Shown one piece after another: positions 1 to 10,809 of a DNA stretch of 64,000 nt (within the stretch, counting starts at the first letter, position 1; each line of letters opens with the position of its first letter). Under the pieces are notes generated by a model that did no database searches, was not told where the DNA came from, and saw only the letters and a list, made by a program, of their open reading frames with translations. The stretch is from Welwitschia mirabilis. Taxonomy: Eukaryota; Gnetophyta; Gnetopsida; Welwitschiales. Made by a program: the position numbers and the translations under genes. Where the stretch lies: the NCBI GenBank assembly GCA_051453625.1, contig JBOZIK010000001.1, positions 252,072,857-252,136,856 on the forward strand. The letters run 5' to 3'.

Positions 1-373
1 TATATTTCTAATACAATCAACTTTTTGTTTATCTTGAGTGCCCCACATCATATTGTTTTTCACTGATGACCAAGAGGGAGAATAAGTCATACTAAGTAAA
101 AAGCTCCAACTGTGCTTAATGTATGTTTATAGCAAAAACTATAAATTGTGTTTTATGGTATTTCATTTGTAATATTCTTCAGAAACAATACATGGTCTTC
201 TGTAATGCGAATTTCACACTCACATTACGTACTTGATTTTTTATCTTTCGTCCAATTGTGTTAACCTTGTGATAAGTCTCTGCTAAGACCAGGTTGTGTT
301 AAGTATTGTGTATACAAGATTTTGAGATGATTTTTTTTTTCCAAAAATTGACAGTCTGTAACTAGAGCACAAA

Positions 374-384
374 TTTAGGGGGAG
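374..384 (+). promoter_or_regulatory. Polypurine tract
   Basis: TTTAGGGGGAG followed by TAAC matches, in the opposite orientation, the second tract of element A at 19611-19621. It is a candidate primer site for plus-strand DNA synthesis of the left-end retroelement. Confidence 0.5.
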
Positions 385-637
385 TAACTAGCATTCATCT
401 TATAGCTATTTCCTTGATCAAGCATTCAAATAAGTTGTCATCATTGAAAAGGGTTTTGAGAAATATGTTCAATGATGACTTGTGGACAAAAGTAGTCAGT
501 TTAGAGCTCCTACCAAGTAAACTCAACATGGAACATCATCAGGAAGATGTTTGCAGAATGAAAAATGGCAACATAACCAAGCAAACTGACTAGAATTGAA
601 CAGAACTGAGAATACTGAAGAATCAACACATCAAGAC

Positions 638-850
638 ATCTGCCCAATGAAACCGGGCCATCTGGCCCTATGTGTGGCTAGATAGTATGGGGATGTCCAC
701 CCTATGAAACCAAAATGCCGTACCCTGTATACAGTCAGATAGTGTGGGGATGTCCGCCCTATGAAATCGGGACATCCGAGAATCCCAATTTTGACAAAAA
801 CTAGGAATTATGTTTGGGATGTCTGAGTTTTTACGATGGGACGTCCAGCT
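638..850. repeat. Decayed GACGTC palindrome array in LTR U3
   Basis: The block contains repeated GGGATGTCC and GGGACATCC words and one intact GGGACGTCC near 839. The ATGTC and ACATC forms are what CpG deamination of GACGTC yields. It lies upstream of the TATA box at 999-1006. Confidence 0.6.
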
Positions 851-1059
851 AGGAAAACGTTGGAGCGGAAAGCTAAATCTAGTGAATGTTGTGTCCTGTG
901 AATCAAAGTTCATACATCTCAAATATTCTTCTAGCACTCCAATGAAGACAAAAGGCACATTGTATGAGATGTCAACAACTATATTTCAGTAGTGTGTTTA
1001 TAAAAGTTCAGAAGTCATTGGAAAAAGGAATGATGCTTTTGTACTATTCAAAAGTGATC

Positions 1060-1560
1060 TAGTTTATCACTGAAAAAGCTATCTTGTTTTATTGTACCAC
1101 ACTAAGATAGGTTTTTGAAAGAACTTTAAAAAGGCATTTTGAAGTGGGGGTCTAGAGAAATAGAAAAGCACTAAAAAAATTACAGAATGGCATAACCCAG
1201 AAATAAATCCTCCAAAATGGAGAAAATGAAACAGATAAAGGCCTATAAAGACATCATTAGAGGCTGGCCTACTAATCTGAGGAGGACAAACTGACATAAA
1301 AAGTTGAAAATTTGCCAACCCATTTATTATAGATGATAACGTTTAGGGTTCTTGGAGGGGGGAAATTATGATTTTGAGAAGACAATGACTAACCCAATAA
1401 ATCTACATTAAAGGAGATATTGACATTTAGAAACAAACATACTAGTGCATTTCCCTAATCATCTTGTTGCACCCTACGCATTCTTGAGAAGTTAGGAATA
1501 TCGCATCCTTAGAGATGAGAGGAAGACCTTTGATGGATAAAACCTGGACAAATCTATAAC
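1060..1560. other. No recognisable gene
   Basis: The stretch between the truncated LTR and the next repeat has only short open frames without any family resemblance. I see nothing supportable in it. Confidence 0.5.
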
Positions 1561-1564
1561 ATGT

Positions 1565-2960
1565 CTAACAATAAGTAAAACGGGGTGACATGTCGCCCTT
1601 TTTTTCATTTTGAGAGTCTCCAAGTCGACCAACATTTTCGGTAGACATTTTGAAAAATAGGGTGACATGTCGCCAATGAAATGTTGGCGACAAGTCACTG
1701 ACTTTCTGCAAAAATGTCATGCACGCTGACCTATTAAAACCCATTTTCTTGCTCAACAAAACCCACTTTTTGTGCAACGGACCTACAAACAACAATGAAC
1801 AAGGAAGAGGTGATCATGATTTTGGCCCAAAAAAATCAATTTCTATAAGCAAAACGGTGAACAGCAGTGGACAAGGAAGGGGAGATCACGATTTTTGCTC
1901 ACACAAGCATAGAAAAATAACATCCATTTGAAGGTTGTCCTTAAGATTAAACAATAAAACCGTTGATGCTTTCTCTTTGTCCAAACCCAACAAAGAACAT
2001 AGTTGAGTACATCATCCCACAAATCATAAATTACACAATGATGACTCATACTATGTAATGCATATGTCCTCTAAACACGCAAAGGTTCATTTTACATATA
2101 TTGTATGCAATTTTAACATTTGGAAATTGTCATAAATCACAAATACTGCACTTGCCTTACATGTTATTGCACTTGTCTTGTGCGAATCATCACTTGTTAT
2201 ACACACATACTCTCAGAGCAATTAGGGCATCCATTCACAAGCAAGGGAAACATCCTCTTCTAGAGCTCAAAAGCCTTTGGATGACATAGATAACATGAAT
2301 GTAGTAGATGATTCCGATGATTACTTAGCAGAGGAGGAGATAGAGATGGCTAAAGATGATGCATAGTTTGTTCCTAGTTATGATGACCTATTTACTAAGA
2401 AGCAAACTTGAGGAGGATGCTAAGAACGTTGTTGCGTCTAGAGAGAAGACACCATAGCATTCACTGTGGCAAGTGCTTATAGGAGGATGATGAAGCTTAT
2501 GAGAGGAGAAGCATGTATTAGTGGCTCGAAAGACACAAATTGATTACACTTCTTGATTTTGCTTGCTAATGTACTCGTCATGTTGTAGGGCTGTTGGCAC
2601 TATCTTGTTTAATGCAATATATGTGACATTCAAAACAGTATGTGTTTGCAAGCCAAAATTGACATTTAAGCAAGTATAATTAATCAATTTAGCATAAAGG
2701 AAAAACACTTAATTTATTGATCTATTATAAAATGATGTCTTCCATTATTTCTAAAATAAAATTTAATATCATATTTTTCTCCATGATAATTACAGGTCTT
2801 TAGCCACATTTTGGAACACATGGCGGAAGATAGGACACAATTTCGCATGAAACAATGGTAGCAATTAAAAAAGGTGGCGACAACATGTGGCAATAGCATC
2901 GGAACACATATGGCAGAGGCATGTGGAGGTGGCATTAAAAACATGTGGCGATAGCACTAG
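1565..2960. mobile_element. Probable DNA transposon remnant with GACATGTC-type terminal arrays
   Basis: The left side (1580-1700) has GGTGACATGTCGCC twice and GGCGACAAGTC once. The right side (2820-2955) has repeated CATGTGG and GTGGCGA words, including GGTGGCGACAACATGTGG. Such short-motif arrays near both ends are typical of hAT- and Mutator-like elements. Between them, 2290-2450 reads as an acidic, broken coding remnant (DDSDDYLAEEEIEMAKDDA followed by a stop) like the acidic tail of many transposases. At 1792-1895 a unit of about 65 bp starting AACARNNRACAAGGAAG is tandemly repeated twice. No terminal inverted repeat or target duplication could be fixed, so boundaries and superfamily are inferred. 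Confidence 0.3.
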
Positions 2961-2984
2961 TTGGTAAAGGAATCTAACTCCAAA

Positions 2985-3215
2985 GGCCACATGTTGGACT
3001 CATCATGACAAAAACTCCACCAAACACTACATGACGATCTCCACCAAAGGCTACAAGATAGCCTCCACCAAATGCTAAATGACGAAAGATTCTAGTTAAT
3101 ACTAGAGTACAGAATCTTATCTACCTAATGCTACAAGACAACCCCCACCAAATGCTATAAGACATAATCTTCTACCTAATGCTAAATGACGAAGATTCTA
3201 CCTAACGCTACACGC
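2985..3215. repeat. Degenerate minisatellite, unit about 25 bp
   Basis: Units built on GCTACAAGACA, CCTCCACCAAATGCTA and AATGACGAAGATTCTACC recur about eight times with drift. The array lies just upstream of the CT tract and TATA box at 3238-3270, so it may be the U3 part of an LTR. Confidence 0.6.
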
Positions 3216-3237
3216 CAAGAGCTTGTAACCGCCCCTT

Positions 3238-3330
3238 ACCTCTCTCTCTCTCTCTCTCCCTATAAAAGGGCCTTGAACCCTTCATTGTATTCATCTTTTG
3301 GTTGGCTTATTGTGGGGGAGACTTGGAGGC
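3238..3330 (+). promoter_or_regulatory. LTR-like promoter: CT tract and TATA box
   Basis: A CT run (3240-3258) is followed at once by CTATAAAAGGG (TATA box 3261-3267) and then a pyrimidine-rich stretch, the usual layout of a plant LTR core promoter. No gene follows within 1 kb. About 700 bp downstream (3986-4045) the words CATCCCTGTGGA and GTTGCACTTAG resemble the leader seen between LTR and gag in Athila/Tat-type Gypsy elements. It is probably an LTR relic, but no second LTR was found. Confidence 0.35.
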
Positions 3331-3439
3331 TAGGACGCCATGATGCTCTAACACTCTTTCTTGGGAGCAGAATGATCCATGGCTACTTGAGGAGTTCTTC
3401 TCCTCCTCCTCCATTGATGTAATGTTTACATAGGACTAA

Positions 3440-4190
3440 ATGATATTAGCAATGTTAATGCACAATTTTCATTGGTATTAGCAATGTTTACATAGGACTA
3501 GTTCTTAAAGTAGGTTTTATTTTTTCATTGTTAATGCACAATAAAATGGTATTACTAACCTTTACGTAAAGCTTACATAATTGTCAAGTTCTTTCAAACC
3601 ATGTGAGTTATTTAATGTTACTTTTGGGATTTAGAGTTTCTATTGTTTGACGAATCTTGTGCACTTGGGTTTATACTTTTCATGCTTATAAAGGGCTGTG
3701 AATTATGGAGAGGACTTGATAACTCACCAACACTTATGTGGTGGATAAGATTATGCCTCCACATTGAGCCTTAATGACTTGATGATTATAAGTATGTTTC
3801 AAAATAAAGGAATTGTTGGAGCAAAGGAGGAGAGATGGATGAATTGCTAAATCCTTGGAGCATTTCGGTTCCCTTGCATTGCTAACTGAAGACCACTTTC
3901 GCTTTCTCAAACTCTGTTTTCTCTTTTGTTTGGTTTTTCATTAGAAGTTCGAACAATTCTGTAACTTTTGATTAATTTACCTCCTACATCCCTGTGGAAG
4001 AATGATACTAAGTGTTGCACTTAGTTTAAAGCTAGACATTGTACTACAATTAAAAATATGTTAATGTCATCTACATCAAATGCTTTTCAAAATACTTATT
4101 CTTAAACATTTTCTAGCATTAACTGATTGTACATCTCATAAAATTAATAAGCTTTGTATTTAAAACGTTTACCGAAATTTTGCTCCAACA
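3440..4190. other. Possible retroelement leader, no gene
   Basis: No coding frame. The only feature is the Gypsy-leader-like phrase at 3986-4045 described with the promoter at 3238. The rest is unassigned AT-rich DNA. Confidence 0.3.
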
Positions 4191-4199
4191 TATTACTAA

Positions 4200-4280
4200 C
4201 ATAATGGCAACATGCCTCCTCGACACAACTTTTTGAGGCCACCAACATTTTAATTTGCTGACATTTTACTCATTGTTGTC
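4200..4280. repeat. Short copy of the GACA-rich repeat also at 11180-11660
   Basis: The block with CTCGACACAACTTTTTGAGG, CCAACATTTTAATTTG and GACATTTTACTCATTG is nearly the same as 11598-11660 and resembles 11200-11240. It is a shared transposon end of unknown superfamily. Confidence 0.5.
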
Positions 4281-4434
4281 TAATCTAACCTTAAGTCTTA
4301 ATATGTTCCCTACATGAATTCATTTTTGTTGCATGTAGAGTTGGCCATAAAAAGGCAATAGGGGACTAGTATAGGGCATGCCTGTGACTCCTGTAAACTT
4401 GCATTAGCTTACGCACCCTCCTATGCTACATGAA

Positions 4435-5420
4435 CCTATGGCTTGGGAGCACCCACAATATTCTTGTGAATGAGAGCTAGTTGCCTAAGAAAATTAGTTT
4501 GGTTGCCTAGTTTGGAAACCTATGTGTGCATTGTAGTGGATTAAGAGCTTGGATAGTCAAATATCTCTTAGAGGCTAAGATGCAGCCAAGCAATAATGTT
4601 AACTTTGATGGGTGGCATAAGTAACCCTTTTTACCTAGTTCCAACACATTTAAATTCATTTTTGCATCCAATGAGTAGATTTGTGAAGTTTGGAAGTTCT
4701 TGTGCCCTCCAAATAGCGCTAGTTTAAAGGTGTTCTAAAGGTCGAGCTTCTTTGATTTGCATCTCATCACTTGTTTCTTGTGTTATTTCCCCTCCTTTTC
4801 TATTAGCATAAACTAGTTGTTTTTGAAGAATTTTAGCTCTCTTTCTTTCAACATAAATGAGTTTCTAACAAAAGAACATGTTCTCCACTTTAATGCTGAT
4901 ATCGATGGTTTTTGATAGTTTTTTCCTTGTTTAGATGTTTTATGTTAAAACTTTTCAAAGTAATGCTATAAAAATGTTAACTATCATTCTTATTTACATT
5001 GTTATGCTATAAATCATGTTAATGTATCTTACGTTTTACATTTAAAGGGCTTAATGTAGTGTGAAAGTCTAAAAACATCATTAAAATACTTAAAATGGTA
5101 TATGAAATGCTCAAAAATGAGACTTTTTAATGATTCTTTTTGAGTCCCAAGTTTATAACAAGTCCGCTCTCGAGTCAAGCCAGGTGACAAGTTTTTTGCC
5201 TAGCCAGGGTGGATGGCATGTCCAAATTTTGCTACAATGTGCTAGATGATCCTATGGATAGAAAGCAAACAATATTCTTCTGAATGAGGGCTAGTAGCCT
5301 AAGAAAATGGTTTATTTGTATAGATTGGGAATCTAATGTGTGTTTTGTAATGGTTTAAGAAAACTAAGTGGTTAAATATCTCTTTTAAGGCTAAGATCCA
5401 ACCAACAAATATTAGAGGAA
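4435..5420. repeat. Direct repeats (4435-4590 and 5255-5420) around a transposon end
   Basis: Both flanks read CAATATTCTTNTGAATGAG, GCTAGT-GCCTAAGAAAAT, then AAATATCTCTT and GGCTAAGATNCANCCAA, about 80 percent alike by eye. The middle includes a copy (4990-5225) of the right end of the hAT-like element at 7795-9135. It could be a segmental duplication or two terminal segments of one older element. Confidence 0.45.
4990..5225. mobile_element. Copy of the hAT-like element's right end
   Basis: It matches 8938-9125 and 9590-9715: GTCTAAAAACATCATT, ATGCTCAAAAATGAGACTTT, then GAGTC-rich words and GACAAGTTTTTTGCCTAGCC ending near TCCAAATTTTGCTACAATG. It lacks the CGATTCC insert present at 8575-8940. 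Confidence 0.5.
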
Positions 5421-5429
5421 TCAACAACA

Positions 5430-6005
5430 TACCTTCATGCATTGATCTGTATTAAGGAGCACTCGTTCATGCACATTGCTAGAAGGCTTGCCAAAGATGC
5501 TTCTACTCGTTTATTAAAAAAAACCAATTTTTGGTCATTACTAAGGGACAACAATTGATGGTGATCTTGAAAGCCATCTTTTGTACATGTTAGACTCAAG
5601 GGGACCAAGATGCTAATGCCTCCCCCCACCGAAATGAGTGGAGTAATCAAAAGACGAAGAATTCTATATCACCCTTTTTTTACTTTTGACTTCTTATTTC
5701 TTCTCTTTTTGATAATTAATTGTCTGAACACTTAACATTAAATTGTCTCACACCTATAACTTTTCAATAAACTATTTGTTGCATATTATTCACTCACCCC
5801 CACCCCCCCAAAACAAACCTTTGGGATTAATAAGACCTGTATCACAAGGGAACTTTTATACAATAGTAGGAAACTAAGTGGTAATGAAATTTATGGCGAT
5901 GACAAAACTATTTGGAAACAATATAGTTGTTTGAAGGTGGCAAGACTACTAGTCAACAATGAATCTATTGAGCATTAAGGAAAATGGATGATGGTATTGA
6001 TCTAT
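5430..6005. other. No recognisable gene
   Basis: Short open frames only. A plus-strand stretch at about 5455-5545 is open for 30 codons but has no family resemblance. A poly-C/A run lies at 5797-5815. Confidence 0.4.
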
Positions 6006-6009
6006 TCAG

Positions 6010-6359
6010 CCTTTACAAAAGTTAAGGCCTACAGAAACTCGGAAATATAAAAAGAAATTTGAGAGGGACAAAGGAAATAAGAGAAGCAAGGCGCAGAGGA
6101 GGAGGAAAGGGCAGAAATGGAAGAAAGCATGGACCGCTACTCGGCATTGGAAGGGTCCAGATCAACTTACTTTTATGATTAGCCTTTAGAAACATTAGTG
6201 CCTATGGAAACTAGGAAATAAGGAAAGAAATTTGGAAGGGACAAGGAAAATAAGAGAGTCAAGGCCAAGGGAAGAAGGGAAGGGCAGAAAAGACTTGGAA
6301 GAATGCATGGGTTGCTACGAGGAATTGCAGGGGTCCAGATCAACTTACTTTAATGATTA
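6010..6359. repeat. Tandem duplication of about 175 bp
   Basis: Unit 1 (6010-6181) and unit 2 (6182-6359) share AAGAAATTTGRRAGGGACAA, AAATAAGAGA, a purine-rich middle and the ending GGGTCCAGATCAACTTACTT. Identity is about 80 percent by eye, so the duplication is old. No coding potential. Confidence 0.75.
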
Positions 6360-6947
6360 CCAAACTATTTTCTAGATTTTCTAATTATTAAATTTTTTTA
6401 ACAGGATTTTGTGTCAATGTTTCTGAACAAGACATTTGAATATAGAACACTGAACTTAAAAATCTGAGTTTATCTATGTCAGCACATGTACATTGTAGGG
6501 AAGCAAAGAAACATACACTTTCGCCTTTCAAGAAGAGGACATGCCAATAGCCTGTTAATTCAAAACAATAGTTAGTTTTTCAAGGTGCATTTAAAAGAAT
6601 ACTCAGTGTGAATTACAACCAAAAAAAAAAGGGATTATTAAACAATCAAAGAAAAATTCTCGTATCAATTGGAACCAACTAGATTACTAGAAAGAAGATC
6701 ACAGCCTTAAGCTTATTATTACCACTAATAATCAACAATCCAATATAAACAGACTAGATTGTTTTGTGAAGCAGCATACAGTTTTAATTCATGACATTAG
6801 TATTGCAAAATAGCTAAGTATTTACACAGAAAACTCAACATAGGTTCTTATGATACAGAATGTGAATTAAAATTTCAAGTGCACCTAATATTCTACAAAT
6901 ACAAATGTCGCATTCAGATAATTTACATTTGCTGTAAAATGTTATAT

Positions 6948-7138
6948 GACGCTGTATAATGGGCCTAGGATGATCTCAAGGTCATCATCTTCCTCCTCCA
7001 ACAGATGATTCTTGCTTGATTCTGTCAACAAGAGCTAAGACTCAGAAGGCTTTGCTTGTGGATCCCCTCTATTTATCAGTTCGCCTTTGGCATTGTTTAT
7101 CGGTCTTTTGAATGCCGCATCTTTCATATTTGGCTGTA
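6948..7138 (-). other. Possible terminal exon of an unidentified gene
   Basis: On the minus strand a good acceptor (TGTTTTACAG, ending at 7139) precedes an open reading frame that starts PNMKDAAFKR and reaches a TAG after PSES. The same frame stays open beyond that stop as an acidic tail (EEEDDDLEIILGPL) to a second stop. The composition is less AT-rich than around it. I do not recognise the protein. It lies on the same strand as the DNA ligase 6 exons, about 8 kb downstream, but does not match the ligase C-terminus as I know it. A chance open stretch is quite possible. Confidence 0.2.
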
Positions 7139-7539
7139 AAACAGCTGATAAAGCATATTTCTCAAAATTACTGTTTCATAACATTATAACTCAATCCAGC
7201 CTTCCTCTTTTGATCATGGTTAGTGTTAGAGAAGACAAAATAGTATAGCACATCACTGCATCCAACAATATGTTTCACTAAATGCCTAGAAAGAAGTTGC
7301 CGAAGAACACTATTGGGGGGTGGGGAAGGGGAGGGAAAAGCGTCACAGATAGCAAATTCGTTATTGAGGTGAGCTAAAAAAATAACATACACAGATTAGG
7401 AGATTGGCAGAGGAAAATAAAGTTCAAGCAATGTCTCAGGTAGGCTTCTGGCAATAACATTCTCCAATAGATCATCTTATCACATTGATGCATGTTACTG
7501 ACAAAGTAAATGTACAAATAAAAATACATTCATAGAGGA

Positions 7540-7740
7540 TAAGATAAATGAGATCTCCCTAAATAATTCTATATTAGGAAGGAGCTATTATGTGAACCTC
7601 TTCCTGATTGCAGATGATGTGGCATGGATTTCTAAAACAAACAAAGGATTACAACATATTATGCATAGTTTGGATAAATTTTGCCATCAATCCAGAATGA
7701 AGGTGAATGTTTAAAGATATGGTTTGTGGCACATGTGATA
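7540..7740 (+). pseudogene. LINE reverse transcriptase fragment
   Basis: The plus strand reads LFLIADDVAWISKTNKGL followed by a helix-like stretch ending MKVN and a stop. This is the palm block of a non-LTR reverse transcriptase: the box usually written FADD appears as IADD, followed by the S-K-x-x-x-x-L segment and the G/R-M-K-V-N block. Only about 60 residues remain and both ends are lost in non-coding DNA. It abuts the hAT-like element at 7795 and may have been truncated by it. Confidence 0.6.
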
Positions 7741-7794
7741 CTGATTTTGGTTTTCAAATAGGAAATGAACACGTTGAACTTGTTTCTTACTATA

Positions 7795-9135
7795 AATACG
7801 GAATTTTGGAATGCTCGCCGAGTCCCAAGTTTTAGCAGGCACTTGCTAAATCCGAGATTTCTGAGGACTCAAAAGTCAGGTAGACCGAAACTCGCAATTT
7901 TCACAAAGACTCACAAGTGGACGCGTCCGCATGAGTCTCGACAAGTCCGCACCAGTTGGGGGGTGTGTGTTGGGGGGAGGATTTAATAAAATAATTTTTA
8001 AAAAATAGTTGGTGGGGCCCAACACCATTTTAGCTTGAAAAAATGCTTTTCTACTCTATTCTAACACACACTTCACTCATTTTGGATTTGGGGGAGAAGA
8101 TTTCTGGAGTGTAGCAATAGTACGACTTGACACTGTACATCGTGATCCTCTAGTATCTCTAGATGATGATTCTCCACTTTACATTAAGGGACCAAAGGCA
8201 ATTACTCCCACAAAGCCTATGCATGATGAGGAAGTAGGAACTTCAAAGGCTACAGGCAGGATTGGAATCATCTGATGATGATGATGATGAAGAAATTGAG
8301 GATGAAACTCTAATGAAACATATTTTGAATAGAGTGAATAGCATGTATTTAGCCTTTGTTTGTACCTCTGATTTGTAATGGACACTTATGAAATTGATAC
8401 TAATGAAATATTGATACCTATCTTTCTAGCTTTTTTATGTAACTATTGGTATATGAATGTTGGAACTTTTGATCTGCACTTTAGTTTTCCATGTTGAAAA
8501 TTATAAAAATGTTGCATATGGTTATGATTCACAACAACACAATGTTATAAAACATGTCAATGCATTATATATTTTTTTTTTTGGGAATCGCGATTCCGGC
8601 CGCTGGAATCGCAATTCCGGCGATTCCGATTCCCGCGATTCTGTCACGATTCCAGCAGTTCCAGTGATTCCGTCGCGATTCCAACGATTCCGTTGCTATT
8701 TCGGCTATTCCACGAACAAACACTTCGTACAAAATATTATCCTCTCATTTTGAAAGGTTAAAAACTTCTCTATGTTGTTTTAAGTCTTATTTGTCATTAA
8801 AATGCAATAAAAATGTTGAAAACCATTTAAAATATTATATTTATACTTATTTTTTAACTCCGCGATTCCGGCGATTTCGAGTCACGATTCCGACGATTTA
8901 CATCTTTTCGGGGAAAAAAGGATTCCGTCACGTTTCCGCATTTTAAAAGTATGGTATAGGAAGTCTAAAAATGCCATTGAAATACTTGAAATTATATTTA
9001 AAATGCTAAAAAAAGACTCTTTAGTGACTCTTATTAACTCTCGAGTCTGTGCTAAGTCGGCTTCTAAGTCGGGCTGAGTCACGAGTTTTTTCCCTTAGCC
9101 GAGTCGAGTGGCGAGTCCAAGTCTTGCAACCATAC
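7795..9135. mobile_element. hAT-like DNA transposon remnant with GAGTC/GACTC terminal arrays
   Basis: The left end (7805-7965) has GCTCGCCGAGTCCCAAG and several GACTC words. The right end (9010-9130) has ACTCTCGAGTC, GCTGAGTCACGAG and GCCGAGTCGAGTGGCGAGTCC, closing with AAGTCTTGCAACCAT. Read from the outside, the right end begins GGTTGCAAGACTTGGACTCG, which resembles hAT terminal repeats. Inside, 8120-8380 is an acidic coding remnant (DPLVSLDDDSPLYIKGP, then a run of Asp/Glu) of the kind found at hAT transposase C-termini, with stops. A second small element is nested at 8575-8940. Copies of its right part lie at 4990-5225 and 9488-9725. Confidence 0.45.
8575..8940. mobile_element. Nested non-autonomous element with GGAATCG/CGATTCC arrays
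   Basis: About 365 bp bounded by GGGAATCGCGATTCCGGC on the left and GGATTCCGTCACGTTTCCGC on the right. It holds roughly fifteen GGAATCG or CGATTCC words in two blocks (8583-8712 and 8858-8938) around an AT-rich core. The two other copies of the host element (5031-5070 and 9605-9640) lack it, which shows it is an insertion. There is no open reading frame. Superfamily is unknown; hAT-like by architecture. Confidence 0.6.
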
Positions 9136-9137
9136 CA

Positions 9138-9161
9138 TGTATCTCTCTCTCTCTCTCTCCT

Positions 9162-9202
<41 letters not shown>

Positions 9203-9203
9203 C
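9138..9203. repeat. Compound CT / TA / CA microsatellite
   Basis: A (CT)n run passes into (TA)n and then (CA)n. It is a simple sequence repeat at the edge of the hAT-like element. Confidence 0.9.
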
Positions 9204-9387
9204 TTTGGCTTGTTGCTAATGTAATTGACCTCTACATATTTGAAAGGATTCTATAATTCCACTAAAAAAAAGGGGAAATATTACACTCAATTTTCTATAT
9301 GGTTCATCTATAATGGTATGTAGCAATCACTTGAGTTCATTTCTTATTCTTGAAATGCTTTATAGTATTATGTACAATTAAGAACAT

Positions 9388-9487
9388 NNNNNNNNNNNNN
9401 NNNNNNNNNNNNNNNNNNNNNNNNNNNNNNNNNNNNNNNNNNNNNNNNNNNNNNNNNNNNNNNNNNNNNNNNNNNNNNNNNNNNNNN
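9388..9487. other. Assembly gap (100 N)
   Basis: Exactly 100 N, probably a gap of unknown size. The right side resumes inside another copy of the sequence at 8445-8530. Confidence 0.99.
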
Positions 9488-9725
9488 ATTGGTATATAGG
9501 TGTTGAAACTTTTGATTTCTACTTTAGTTTTCCATGTTGAAAATTATAAAAATGTTGCCTATGGCTATGATTTACAAAACTATTCTATGAAATATGCCAA
9601 TGCATCATATATTTTACATTTCAATGTCTTAATGTAGTGTAGGAGGTCTAAAAATGTCATTGAAATTCTCAAAATTGTATTTAAAATGCTAAAATAAGAC
9701 TCTTTAGTGACTTTTCTTGACTGTA
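9488..9725. mobile_element. Second copy of hAT-like element segment, without nested insert
   Basis: It matches 8445-8572 joined to 8938-9030: ATTGGTATATRNRTGTTG at the start, TTTAGTTTTCCATGTTGAAA, and AAGACTCTTTAGTGACT at the end. It is the empty-site version for the insertion at 8575-8940. Confidence 0.65.
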
Positions 9726-9964
9726 CAACCTATGCACTAGATGGGACAAGTGCATCGCTGAAATGGTCACTAAAGGTATGTAGGGCTTATTTATGTTGAA
9801 AGACAAATGTTAAAAACACACCAAAACAAAGCAACCTTGTCTTGAGATGGTTGCAAACAACTTTTCACACCGTTATGAGGTCTATATGGTCATGTTTTTT
9901 AGAGCCCTAGATTAGTAGATAAACATTGGAAGAAAATAAAGGAAGTTCAAAAATAGTTCTTATG

Positions 9965-10240
9965 GGTAAAATTTAGATAATAGATCACATACCCTAAAGG
10001 TAAGTGTGAATAGGGTATCCAACAACTTATCTAACATGAATATCTTATATTTCAATCATTAATGAAATTTAAAGCTTGAAATCGAGAAAGAAATAAACTA
10101 GAAAACACAAAGCACAAGTAGCACACAAACATTTGGATAGTAGTTCAACTTGTGTTTGCTTCACTTTCAAGGGGAATAAATCATTCTTTCTCTATGGTTC
10201 GTCTTGCAAGAAAGATGGTAACCTTAATACATGGGTCTCT
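9965..10240. mobile_element. Decayed Sirevirus-like LTR fragment
   Basis: ACCCTAAAGGTAAGTGTGAATAGGG at about 9990-10014 is a decayed form of the CACCCTAGAGGGGGGTGAATAGGG terminus of elements A and B. About 120 bp further, GATAGTAGTTCAACTTG and CTTCACTTTCAAGGGG correspond to the TTTATAGTGGTTCGG and CTCCACTCTCAAGAGG blocks of element A (17783-17816). It has the same orientation as those LTRs. Neither end nor any coding region is visible. Confidence 0.5.
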
Positions 10241-10800
10241 GTAAGAAGCTATTGAAGCCGTACTAAGCATAAGAACCAAACAAAACATAAAAAGGGTTTG
10301 AGTCAAGACACCAAAATGGTTGCCTTCTAAGTCATGTTTGTCAAACCAAATGCTTCTCAACCATATCTCATGCTTTGTCTCATGTCTCGCATTTGTTCCT
10401 TTGATGGTTAATCGTACACAATATGTAGCTCGCAATATGATGCATTAACATACAACCTAAACGTACTTTTATCCATGAGGCTTAAATAGTGATAGTTTCA
10501 TTAATCTAAATCTAGAAATTCAAGCAAGTGATTCAATTTTATTTTATCCAACTTTACCTCTGAGTGAAGAATTCATAGTTGTTCTACGTATATTACAAAT
10601 TTGTACTTATTTTGTGTTTGTTTTATCTTTATACTATTTTGTTTTATAAAAGCATTTGTCAGTACCAAACACAAGGCACACCCTAGAACTCTAGTTCTCC
10701 CAATCTCTATTATTTAACTACATGTATTTTATAACTTAACACTAGTTTGTGATAGCATATTATAAATTATCTTTAGAAACAAACAATACCATGGACATAG
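10240..10800. other. No recognisable gene
   Basis: Probably the rest of the decayed LTR followed by AT-rich DNA. The open frame on the minus strand here has no family resemblance. Confidence 0.4.
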
Positions 10801-10809
10801 ACTATGATT

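Larger units (their letters stand above)
1..1010 (+). mobile_element. 3' end of a Sirevirus-like Copia element with start of its 3' LTR
   Basis: Positions 40-95 resemble the block that ends the envelope-like ORF of elements A and B (a phrase reading FS-MTK followed by a purine run), and 374-384 is a polypurine tract. The phrase TTGTCATCATTGAAAAGGG at 434-453 matches, in the opposite orientation, the polypurine tract next to the LTR of elements A and B. The LTR would then begin near the TG at 457. It carries a decayed GACGTC array (638-850) and a good TATA box, TATAAAAG, at 999-1006. No LTR end of the CACCCCCT type follows, so the LTR is truncated somewhere after about 1010. The coding part lies outside the window. 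Lineage assignment is by comparison with elements A and B. Confidence 0.6.

Noticed and set aside
2815-2960. Possible CRISPR-like or satellite array of CATGTGG words
   Set aside because: Spacing and units are irregular and the context is a plant transposon end.
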